Source of the DNA: Leptospira sp. WS60.C2
GTDB lineage: Bacteria; Spirochaetota; Leptospiria; Leptospirales; Leptospiraceae
DNA: 64,000 bases
Direction of reading: 5' to 3'
Assembly (NCBI RefSeq): GCF_040833955.1
Contig: NZ_CP162133.1
Span: 2,921,501-2,985,500 of the forward strand
How positions within the stretch are numbered: position 1 is the stretch's first letter; every line of letters begins with the position of its first letter. Positions 53,205 to 60,636 of the stretch are shown here, one piece after another. The translations under genes were made by a program, and so were the position numbers. The notes beneath the pieces were generated by a model, which was not told where the DNA came from, ran no database searches, and was given only the letters and a program-made list of their open reading frames with translations.

Positions 53205-54068
53205 ATTTCCGTAAATACGTTTGTAGGCTTTCGAAAAAGAAAATGCAGACGCATAGCCAACGTTTTGTGCAATTTCTTCCAAACCCATATTCCCTTTTTG
53301 AAAGAATTGTTTGGCTTTTTCCATTCGAAGTTTTGCTAAATATTCCATAGGTGGAATTCCAAGAACATCTCGGAATTTATTTGCTAAGTTGGCTCGCGAA
53401 ATACCGACTTCCTTTGCTAAAGACTCAATGGTCCATTCTTTTGCATAAGAATTGTGTAATTTTTCCAAAGCATACAATACCGTTTTATCATGAAATGCTT
53501 TGATCCAACCAGATGGTGAATTCTCCTCCGTCTGCAACCAAATTCGAATCATATAATACAACATAATATCAGTTAGTCGTTGTACAATCAAGTCCGTTCC
53601 TAAATTGAGATCTAATTCCTTCGATAAAATTTGGATAAAATCTTCAAGGGAATGATGTTTCTGAATACTTTCATAAGGAATATGAATGTAATCAGGAAGT
53701 TCCATTAGAAGTGGATGAATCGGACCATTGGGAACTTCATATCTAACAGAAACAAATGTTGTCACAGGAGTTTGATCATTCTTTTGGTTATTTTTCTCTG
53801 ATAAAAATCTCTCGATAGAAACTACTTTTGCCTTGGGATCAGAAAGTAATTCGTGATGGATTCCTTTTGTTATGAATAACAAATCTCCTTTTTTGAGTGA
53901 GATGATCTTTCCAGCAATCTTCGCATAACAATTGCCTTGTGTCACTACATGAAAACCCGCACTCTTTTCACAAGGGAAATGAAAGCCAAATCGATGGAAG
54001 ATTTGCCCTTTTGACAATAGATCGTTTTTCCAACCAGCAGAGAATAAGATATCGGAGAGTAAGTCCAT
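53172..54068 (-). CDS. AraC-family transcription regulator (cupin N-terminus)
   Basis: The 298-residue protein has an N-terminal cupin (about 10-100, KIISLKKGDLLFITKGIHHEL) and a C-terminal double HTH (about 200-298). The first helix pair reads WTIESLAKEVGISRANLANKFRD and the second LEEIAQNVGYASAFSFSKAYKRIYG, with YLAKLRMEKAKQ between them. It belongs to the cupin_6-AraC group. It is divergent from an NmrA-like reductase gene across a palindrome-containing gap, so regulation of that gene is likely. Confidence 0.88.
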   Translation of the reverse strand: MDLLSDILFSAGWKNDLLSKGQIFHRFGFHFPCEKSAGFHVVTQGNCYAKIAGKIISLKKGDLLFITKGIHHELLSDPKAKVVSIERFLSEKNNQKNDQTPVTTFVSVRYEVPNGPIHPLLMELPDYIHIPYESIQKHHSLEDFIQILSKELDLNLGTDLIVQRLTDIMLYYMIRIWLQTEENSPSGWIKAFHDKTVLYALEKLHNSYAKEWTIESLAKEVGISRANLANKFRDVLGIPPMEYLAKLRMEKAKQFFQKGNMGLEEIAQNVGYASAFSFSKAYKRIYGNSPSREWKRVV

Positions 54069-54096
54069 ATCAACTAGTTTAGAATATTTTATCCAA

Positions 54097-54144
54097 TTGT
54101 CGACAAAAATATACTTTTGGATATTATTTTAATATCTTTCGACA
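54097..54144. promoter_or_regulatory. Palindromic operator candidate between AraC and NmrA-like genes
   Basis: TTGTCGACAA (54097-54106) is a perfect palindrome. A half-match, TTTCGACA, lies at 54137-54144, in inverted order relative to its left arm. A -10-like TATAAT (54154-54159) stands just after the second copy, so binding there would affect rightward transcription. Confidence 0.4.
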
Positions 54145-54233
54145 TAGATTGTATATAATTATATGGTATTCTATTCTCAACGATTGAATGGACAAGAAAG
54201 TTCAAAATTGAATCCGAAGGAAAGGAACTCATT

Positions 54234-55082
54234 ATGAAAGTATTTGTATATGGTGGATCAGGACTTGTTGGGGGACACCTCATCAAAGAATTACAAACGA
54301 AGGGTCATGAAGTATGGGCAGGTTCTAGAAAGCCAGACTCTCAGAAAAAAGAAACCAATCTACATTGGGTATATACTGATTCGAAAGAGCCAAACAAAGG
54401 TGTTGAAATTTTAGAATCTGTTGATGTCGCTTTTTTCTTAAGCCCTCCCGGAGAAACAAACCAATATGAAATACTTTCTCCTTGGATCCAAAAGGCAAAA
54501 CAAGTCGGTTTGAAAAAAATTGTCTTAATGACCGCCATGGGTGTGGAACATGCACCTCCGGAAGTTCCTTTTCGAAAAACAGAACTATTATTAGAAGGAT
54601 CGGGAATTCCGTGGAATATCATTCGACCTAACTGGTTTATGCAAAATTTTCATACCTTTTGGATTGCTGGAATCAAACAAGATGGTAAAATCTATTTCCC
54701 TGGCGGAACTGCGAATGTCAGTTTTATCGACGCAAGAGACATTGCTTCTGTTGCTTCTGTTCTCCTAACAACAATTGATTTTCAAAACCAAGCGTTCACA
54801 CTGACTGGAAAAGAATCTATCAATCATTCTTTAGTGGCAAAACATTTATCAAGTGTTAGCAAAAAGAATATCGAATATGTAGATGTGGAGCCTAAAGTTT
54901 TTGAATCTTCTTTAGTATCGGCAGGACTTTCCAAGGATTATGCAGCATTTCTTGTGATGATTGCTGGAGCCTTGAAAGAAGGACATGCTGCTCCTATCGT
55001 CGACTCAGTGAAAACAATCACAGGAAAAGAACCTATTTCATTTCAAACGTATGCGGAAGACCACGCAAATGCTTGGAAATAA
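54234..55082 (+). CDS. NmrA-like NAD(P)-binding protein (QOR2-like)
   Basis: The 282-residue Rossmann protein has VYGGSGLVGGHLIKEL (4-19), the AGSRK NADPH-preference segment, LMTAMGVEHAP, an IPWNIIRPNWFMQNF block and NVSFIDARDIASVASVLLT. That is the NmrA/QOR2-type layout, with quinone or NADPH sensing as known roles in the family. It lacks an obvious catalytic Tyr-xxx-Lys. It is divergent from the AraC regulator and is probably its target. Confidence 0.85.
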   Translation: MKVFVYGGSGLVGGHLIKELQTKGHEVWAGSRKPDSQKKETNLHWVYTDSKEPNKGVEILESVDVAFFLSPPGETNQYEILSPWIQKAKQVGLKKIVLMTAMGVEHAPPEVPFRKTELLLEGSGIPWNIIRPNWFMQNFHTFWIAGIKQDGKIYFPGGTANVSFIDARDIASVASVLLTTIDFQNQAFTLTGKESINHSLVAKHLSSVSKKNIEYVDVEPKVFESSLVSAGLSKDYAAFLVMIAGALKEGHAAPIVDSVKTITGKEPISFQTYAEDHANAWK

Positions 55083-55111
55083 GTTTCCACTTTAAACTTT
55101 TGATTTCTGAT

Positions 55112-55144
55112 CCATTGATGATTTAAACTTGGAATCATCAATGG
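55112..55144. terminator. Strong hairpin between convergent genes
   Basis: CCATTGATGATT (55112-55123) and AATCATCAATGG (55133-55144) form a perfect 12-bp stem with a 9-base loop. It lies between the NmrA-like gene and the convergent propeller gene, so it is probably a bidirectional terminator, although no long T-tract is present. Confidence 0.6.
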
Positions 55145-55165
55145 AAGAGATTGATGAAATTTGAG

Positions 55166-56341
55166 TTACTCAGCAATCAATACTCGATTGGAAGCTCCTC
55201 CTTTCGGGTCTTCTAATATATTTCTGAGTAACAATTTCTGAAATGGCAAAAAGGAAGAACCACTGACATTCACGTGATTTTTATAAAATTTCTTTGTTGG
55301 AATCACTTTCTTTTGTTTGAGTGTCTTCGGATCATAAATATGAAGTCCTGAGTTACGAACCCAAACAAGTTCTCCCTCCTTCCAGAAACCTAACTTATGT
55401 CCATGTGTTCCCCATTTGGTTTTTTTCACCTCACTCAAGTTATTTGTTTGATACACTCTTACTTCACCTGTGTCTGAGGCTGCCATATACAATGTTTTTC
55501 CATCCCTTGAAAAACAAATTCCATAAGGTGTAGATGGAATCGAAAAGGATTGAAATACACTTGTATCCAATTGAAACAAATACCCAAGTGGATTTCTGTT
55601 TTGAAATGCTTCCGCATAAGCAGCGATAACAATCTGATTCGATTCGGGATGGAATTCAGGTGTATATGGATAAAACTTGGATTGGTATTCTTTCAGTTTT
55701 GTTAAATTTTGATTTTGGATTTTGTAGATAAAAGCTGTGACATCCTCTGCTTCGTCGTTTTTTAAATCAGCATCAACAGCAAATGTAAAATAAGCAGATT
55801 GGTCTTTTTCTGAATAACCAATAAAAGAACTTTGAGCAAATGACTTCTTATCATCTGCAGGGATCTCATAAATGAAATCCATAACATCAATAGAATTTGT
55901 GTTCAAATCCCAACCAACGTAAAAATATTTTTTTGCTTTCGAAGACTTTGCTTTATTCTCGATGACAAAACCAGCTCGACCACTTCCCTCCTCATAAAAC
56001 AAAAATTCATACACACTTAGAGGAAGTCGCTTTCCCTTAGTTTCGATTTGTCCTAAAAAATCAGTCGTATGTGCAATGTAATACGCTTCTAATGGAATTG
56101 CTTTGTAAATTTTTTCTTTGGATGTTGTATCATAAAAATATACACCTGGCTCATCAAAATCTGCCGTTTTTCCAAGATAAATCCACTTCCCTGCATTTAC
56201 AAAATAAGGATTACTGCCTTCCACAAAGGTAGGTCGAATTTCAAAGTTTGTTGCATAGGTAAACTCAGACTCGATTGTCTGTGCTGATAAGATAGCTGAT
56301 AGAAATAAATAGAGAAAAATAACTCTAATGATTCGAAACAT
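55166..56341 (-). CDS. Exported beta-propeller protein, unknown function
   Basis: The product has about 391 residues from ATG 56341, fixed by AGGAGAG a few bases upstream; the frame is open farther. The signal peptide is FRIIRVIFLYLFLSAILSAQ. The mature part has WD40/YVTN-like blades, e.g. YGICFSRDGKTLYMAASDTGEVRVYQTNN and LVWVRNSGLHIYDPKTLKQ, and an earlier PYTPEFHPESNQIVIAAY. It is probably periplasmic. It stands alone between a hairpin and the third NNPxDP lipoprotein. Confidence 0.68.
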   Translation of the reverse strand: MFRIIRVIFLYLFLSAILSAQTIESEFTYATNFEIRPTFVEGSNPYFVNAGKWIYLGKTADFDEPGVYFYDTTSKEKIYKAIPLEAYYIAHTTDFLGQIETKGKRLPLSVYEFLFYEEGSGRAGFVIENKAKSSKAKKYFYVGWDLNTNSIDVMDFIYEIPADDKKSFAQSSFIGYSEKDQSAYFTFAVDADLKNDEAEDVTAFIYKIQNQNLTKLKEYQSKFYPYTPEFHPESNQIVIAAYAEAFQNRNPLGYLFQLDTSVFQSFSIPSTPYGICFSRDGKTLYMAASDTGEVRVYQTNNLSEVKKTKWGTHGHKLGFWKEGELVWVRNSGLHIYDPKTLKQKKVIPTKKFYKNHVNVSGSSFLPFQKLLLRNILEDPKGGASNRVLIAE

Positions 56342-56514
56342 AAATCTCTCCTGAAAGTTCAGTATGGTGGAATACACTACATACATTCTCATTTTTTACA
56401 ACTATTGTTTACACAATTTATTTCCAAAAACGAAGAAATCACCTTCCAAAAAAAATAAAATCGTCCCTGAACATGGTACATTCAAGATTGGTCATATAAC
56501 AGGACAATACGCGA

Positions 56515-58017
56515 ATGATTCGTATCTTATTTCTATTTTGCATTTTCATCTTACTTTCTTGTAAACCTGATTTGAATAATCCCAATGATCCGACAAAGGA
56601 GGATTTTTGGACACGCACGTTCCTCCAATCGTTTCTTCTTGGGGATAGTTGTGGGAATTTTACTGCATGGGAAAGACGGTATGGATCTGGATCTTATACT
56701 ACCTATGGAACAGATTTTTTGTTTTTGCCCAATGGAGACATTGTCGTTGTCGGAGCCACGGAAGATCCAATCCTACCTGGAAATTCACAAGGGATAACGG
56801 GAGAGTTTCAAGGAACACCTGGAGTCAGTTTAAATCTGTTTTTACTTCGACTCTCTCGTAATAATGGAGACATTGTTTGGATCGATTATCTTGGCCAGCT
56901 CTATAGTAATTTAAATTTTAATCCAAAACTCAGCCAATTCGCAAACGGTGATCTTGCCGTAAGTTTTATTTCTATCGGGAGTGGACAAAGTGTACCAGGA
57001 CTTCTCTCGCCAAGAGTGGCGAACCCGAATTCGATATATGTGGGAAGGCATAGTGTTGATGGAATTAGAAAATGGTACACCTACTTGGATTCTCCTGATG
57101 TGGGAAACTTTCTAGTAACAACGGTAGATCCATTCGATCGCATCCATCTTTTTTTAGTGAACGAAGGTGCCAACGGACATACAGCATTTTCTGAATTACC
57201 ATCACCTCAGAACGCATCCCTGGGAAGTACTTCTGATACGGATATCCTATATGCCATTCTTTCAGGAGAAGGAGAAGGAGTCTCCCAACAATATATTTCG
57301 AGTGATTCCAATGACTTTCCATTCAATGTTTCTTATAAAAACGGATTCCTATATTTGGCTGGAACGACTGCCGGAAGTATCTCTGGTTCCTCGCATCCAG
57401 CCGTTGGAATTGAAAAACCATTCATTGCAAAATTCAATGTAGCTTCAGGCGCACGTGAATTTTTAATCTATAATGGAAATCCAAGTACTACTTATGGAGA
57501 TAGTCGTCAGCTGGTTGTTACGGATACATCTATCTTACAACTTGTCACAACCAACAGTGCATGGAGCTCTGTAGTGAGAGAACCTATGCAAAATGATACA
57601 GAACATTACGCATTCGCACAATATGATTTAAATGGAAGTTTGCAATGGGTTTCGTTTTTAGGAAATTCATCATTTGATATTCCTTCGTTTGAAGAACCAC
57701 CAACCCTTTTGGATTCCAGAACGGGACTTTGGAGAAATCGCTCTCGCATTCCCAATACTTTCGTTCGTTATACGTCTGGTTCTTCCGTGGCAACAGGTGA
57801 AGGAAATGGCGCCTACCAAATTGCTGATGTTTACATTCGTCCCAACACGGGATTGTTTGAATCAATTCGTTATACATCCAATCTAACTTCTCCTGAAGCA
57901 AGACGCACCGATCAAATGAAAGAATTGTGTACGGGAAAAATGGGGTATATGGATAGAATTTTTACTACGTCGGGAACCACTCCCACAAAACTTGGATTCC
58001 AAACTTCTTTAGAATGA
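56515..58017 (+). CDS. NNPxDP-family beta-propeller lipoprotein 3
   Basis: The 500-residue protein is closest to lipoprotein 1. The lipobox is LLSC (Cys16) and the mature start is CKPDLNNPNDPTKEDFWTRTFLQSFLLGDSC. Matching repeats include FLFLPNGDIVVVGATEDPILPG, LFLLRLSRNNGDIVWIDYLG and YVGRHSVDGIRKWYTYLDSP, with the late CTGKMGYM. It shares with lipoprotein 1 the SPxxG.xVxxxDxxxRLH/IHLF and NGHxxF elements, which shows duplication within this region. Function is unknown. Confidence 0.72.
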   Translation: MIRILFLFCIFILLSCKPDLNNPNDPTKEDFWTRTFLQSFLLGDSCGNFTAWERRYGSGSYTTYGTDFLFLPNGDIVVVGATEDPILPGNSQGITGEFQGTPGVSLNLFLLRLSRNNGDIVWIDYLGQLYSNLNFNPKLSQFANGDLAVSFISIGSGQSVPGLLSPRVANPNSIYVGRHSVDGIRKWYTYLDSPDVGNFLVTTVDPFDRIHLFLVNEGANGHTAFSELPSPQNASLGSTSDTDILYAILSGEGEGVSQQYISSDSNDFPFNVSYKNGFLYLAGTTAGSISGSSHPAVGIEKPFIAKFNVASGAREFLIYNGNPSTTYGDSRQLVVTDTSILQLVTTNSAWSSVVREPMQNDTEHYAFAQYDLNGSLQWVSFLGNSSFDIPSFEEPPTLLDSRTGLWRNRSRIPNTFVRYTSGSSVATGEGNGAYQIADVYIRPNTGLFESIRYTSNLTSPEARRTDQMKELCTGKMGYMDRIFTTSGTTPTKLGFQTSLE

Positions 58018-58034
58018 AAATCTGTTAGAATCCC

Positions 58035-58072
58035 CAAAGTATATCATCTATAGTGAAACGTAATATACTTTG
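58035..58072. terminator. Hairpin between convergent lipoprotein 3 and DUF5329 genes
   Basis: CAAAGTATAT (58035-58044) and ATATACTTTG (58063-58072) form a 10-bp perfect inverted repeat with an 18-base loop, between two convergent stops. It is probably a bidirectional terminator. Confidence 0.55.
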
Positions 58073-58112
58073 TTTCCAATCCCATCTGGAATGGAAAATG
58101 ATAACAAAGATT

Positions 58113-58526
58113 CTAAGGACAAGACTCAAGTTTTCCAAGTTCTTCATAGAGCCAAACAGAACTTAAGATTTCTTTTCCATTCGGATAACGGATTTTATAT
58201 GGTGTTCCCGACAAAAAGGACTTGCTTGCAATTTTATCAATGAAGAGTTTTGCCGTCCAATCTTTCGGATCTGGAGCAAAAAAAGAATTCTTTGCTTCTT
58301 TCAATTTATATCGCAAATGATTTTCCGCATCTTTTGCAACATGGATATCGCCATTACGAATGAAACTACCATTAAAATTCCCAATTTTTTTGAGTAAGAG
58401 TTCTATTTTTTCCCCTTCGGAAATGGCTTTGCATGGTTTAGATTGTGCAAACAAGTGAAATGGAATTGAAAAAAAAGGATTCAATAGACAGATACTTAAG
58501 AACAATAGAAACAATAAAATTCTCAT
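58113..58526 (-). CDS. DUF5329-like exported protein
   Basis: The protein has about 137 residues from ATG 58526, chosen because it begins a signal peptide (MRILLFLLFLSICLL); the frame runs on to a TTG at 58571, next to the SRAP stop. The mature domain is small and helical: EGEKIELLLKKIGNFNGSFIRNG, followed by HLRYKLKEAKN, DWTAKLFIDKIASKSFLSGTPYKIRYPNGK and a Cys at the end. This matches DUF5329, whose function is unknown. It is probably in one unit with the SRAP gene. Confidence 0.7.
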   Translation of the reverse strand: MRILLFLLFLSICLLNPFFSIPFHLFAQSKPCKAISEGEKIELLLKKIGNFNGSFIRNGDIHVAKDAENHLRYKLKEAKNSFFAPDPKDWTAKLFIDKIASKSFLSGTPYKIRYPNGKEILSSVWLYEELGKLESCP

Positions 58527-58571
58527 TCGATGACTCACTATAAACAATCTAACATAAGGTATGCAGAGCAA

Positions 58572-59249
58572 TTAAAATAACATAGGTTCATTTGACTCAG
58601 GTATTGCAGATAGAAACTCACTTGGATACGTCTGAATCATATTTTGGATTGTGCTTTCATCATTTACTTTGGGATTCAACCATGGTTCCCAAAATGTTTC
58701 CGTTAGGTGAACTGGTTGACGACCTTGGTTGCCTCCTGAGTTATGAATCTCTTTCATCAAGGAATTTCCTTCCTGGGTTAGAATGCTAAACCAAAATTGT
58801 TTGGATGATGGAGTGGGAATTTCGCCCCAAATACCAGCAAAGCAAAAACTCTCGCCAGACTTTGGAAAAATTTTATACTTTATCTTCGTTCCCTTTTCCG
58901 ATTTCCATTCGTTGAAGTAAGAAGCAGGAATCAGACATCGATTGAATTTCGCAGATTGCGACCACAACGGAGTCGCAAATAAACGTTCTACTCTCGTATT
59001 AAAAATCGGTTTTGAAGACCAAGTGGGCGAGGTTCCCCATTGCATTACATCGATCACATTTTCATTTGTTAGGGAATTTGTATGGATGACTGGAGCCATA
59101 GAACTTGGGTAGTATTCGCAATTGGGAGTGCTACGAAACGTATCTTCGACTTTTTGGATATCAAAAACTTTCGTACCTTGGATCAAACGAATCCACTTTT
59201 CAGTACCATCTTTCAATTTGATGATTGTATATCCAAATCTTCCACACAT
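58572..59249 (-). CDS. SRAP-domain protein (HMCES/YedK family)
   Basis: The 225-residue protein belongs to the family that covalently caps abasic sites in single-stranded DNA. Cys2 directly follows the start Met (MCGRFGYT), the nucleophile after Met removal. The NTRVERL motif, the RCLIPASYFNEWKSE block (active-site Glu) and an IH near the end are present. The usual IHDRMP motif is stretched to IH-NSGGNQG-RQPV, a six- to seven-residue insertion beside the catalytic His. It is divergent from a TetR gene across two palindromes, so it is likely repressed by it. Confidence 0.87.
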   Translation of the reverse strand: MCGRFGYTIIKLKDGTEKWIRLIQGTKVFDIQKVEDTFRSTPNCEYYPSSMAPVIHTNSLTNENVIDVMQWGTSPTWSSKPIFNTRVERLFATPLWSQSAKFNRCLIPASYFNEWKSEKGTKIKYKIFPKSGESFCFAGIWGEIPTPSSKQFWFSILTQEGNSLMKEIHNSGGNQGRQPVHLTETFWEPWLNPKVNDESTIQNMIQTYPSEFLSAIPESNEPMLF

Positions 59250-59322
59250 CAGGAAACATTTGAATTCAATTCAAAAAATTTGCAATCCAAGAATTCTAGA
59301 ATGAACATCCTAATTAAAATTC

Positions 59323-59359
59323 TGACCTTAGGTCATCTGCAATTGACCTGAGGTCAATT
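59323..59359. promoter_or_regulatory. Tandem palindromic operators in the SRAP/TetR divergent promoter
   Basis: TGACCTTAGGTCA (59323-59335) and AATTGACCTGAGGTCAATT (59341-59359) share the half-site TGACCT-N-AGGTCA. Their centres are 21 bp apart, two DNA turns, so dimers would sit on one face. On the minus strand TTGCAG and TTTTAA with 17 bp between them lie across the sites. This is the classic position for a TetR autoregulator that also controls the divergent gene. Confidence 0.72.
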
Positions 59360-59406
59360 TCTGTTTTTTTCTAGCATATTTTCTATCAGATTCATACTCT
59401 GGAAGT

Positions 59407-60087
59407 ATGAGTCGGGCACAAGTATTGGAACGATCACCTAAAAAGAGAGCTGTTTTAGAGAAAGACAAACTATCAAAACGTACTTCGATCATACAAGCCG
59501 CAGCAACCTTACTCCAAAAAAAAGATTGGGCTGAACTTTCCATGGATGAAGTTGCGAAACGAGCTAAAATTGCAAAAGGAACTTTATATCTATACTTTCC
59601 CACAAAAGAAGATTTATGTTTACGCATTCATAGTGCTGATTATGAATCTTGGTTTATGGACCTAAATGAGTTTTTGGAAAAGGCACCACAAATTGATGCG
59701 GAGATTTTTTCACAATGGTTTGTGAACTCAATGGATCGCCATTTACGATTCTTAAAACTTTTGCCCATCGTACCAACCATTCTTGAAAAAAATGCGAGCG
59801 TACAAACCATTCGTGAATTTAAAACAAATCTTAAAAAGCAAATCACTTCTGTCTTACCACGTCTGATCCAATATTTTCCTTTCTTTACAGAGCAGTCTGG
59901 ATTTCTTTTTTTGATGCAATGCCATGCATTAGCAGTTGGATCCTGGTCTCATGGGTTTCCATCGAACCAAGTAAAGGAAGCAGTAAAAGATACAGAATTG
60001 GAAATGTTTGTTTTGGATTATAAACAGTTTTTGGAATTTTCCATTCTCAATTTGTTAAAAGGACATTCTGCTTCTGAATCGAAGTGA
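59407..60087 (+). CDS. TetR-family transcription repressor
   Basis: The 226-residue protein has a basic N-terminal tail, then the TetR HTH (about 27-75): IIQAAATLLQKKDWAELSMDEVAKRAKIAKGTLYLYFPTKEDL. The C-terminal ligand domain is helical; the ligand is unknown. Twin TGACCT-N-AGGTCA palindromes lie just upstream, so autoregulation and control of the divergent SRAP/DUF5329 unit are likely (inference from position). Confidence 0.9.
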   Translation: MSRAQVLERSPKKRAVLEKDKLSKRTSIIQAAATLLQKKDWAELSMDEVAKRAKIAKGTLYLYFPTKEDLCLRIHSADYESWFMDLNEFLEKAPQIDAEIFSQWFVNSMDRHLRFLKLLPIVPTILEKNASVQTIREFKTNLKKQITSVLPRLIQYFPFFTEQSGFLFLMQCHALAVGSWSHGFPSNQVKEAVKDTELEMFVLDYKQFLEFSILNLLKGHSASESK

Positions 60088-60162
60088 CTTTCATTCTAAT
60101 TTTTTTTACGACTCTGACAAAATTCGCTATGATTCTTTTTGGAAGTCGTTGGATTGAAGACG

Positions 60163-60603
60163 ATGTTTCTCTTCGATTATAAAAAACAATTCAAAAATCT
60201 AAAACCACCCGAAGCCACTCCAATTGGGAACTATCAGATACAATGGCTCGGACCCAAATGGTTCCAATGGTTAGCCAAAACAGGATTACAATTTTTGCAT
60301 TTTCGCAATTGGTGGGGAAAGTCATTCCAAAACAAAGAACAAGCTATCAATTTGTTTCAAAAATCAAATGACTCAGAATTCGAAGAAAAGTACAGAATGT
60401 TGATTCGTTTTGAAACCTCTCCCATCGATGGAAAAACCTCTTTATTTTTGAGATATACAAAGGAAGCTCCTTTCCCTTGGCCTTATTTTATAGATGAATT
60501 CCGAATCCAAAACGACGGAAAATTACTTGGTATGAGTTACCCAAGTTTTGCTCCGTTTATGGCTCTCCCGTTTCTGATACAAAAACCAGAGAACCAGCGT
60601 TAA
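60163..60603 (+). CDS. Small conserved protein, unknown function
   Basis: The product has about 146 residues from ATG 60163; an in-frame TTG at 60139 is possible. It is Trp/Phe-rich (WLGPKWFQWLAKTGLQFLHFRNWWGKSF), with a central FEEKYRMLIRFETSPIDGKTSLFLRY and a PWPYFIDEFRI segment. It has no signal peptide. I do not recognise a family. It lies 75 bp after the TetR gene in the same direction and may be part of its unit. Confidence 0.6.
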   Translation: MFLFDYKKQFKNLKPPEATPIGNYQIQWLGPKWFQWLAKTGLQFLHFRNWWGKSFQNKEQAINLFQKSNDSEFEEKYRMLIRFETSPIDGKTSLFLRYTKEAPFPWPYFIDEFRIQNDGKLLGMSYPSFAPFMALPFLIQKPENQR

Positions 60604-60636
60604 AAACTCTTTTCTTCTGTCATTTGATTTCGTCGA

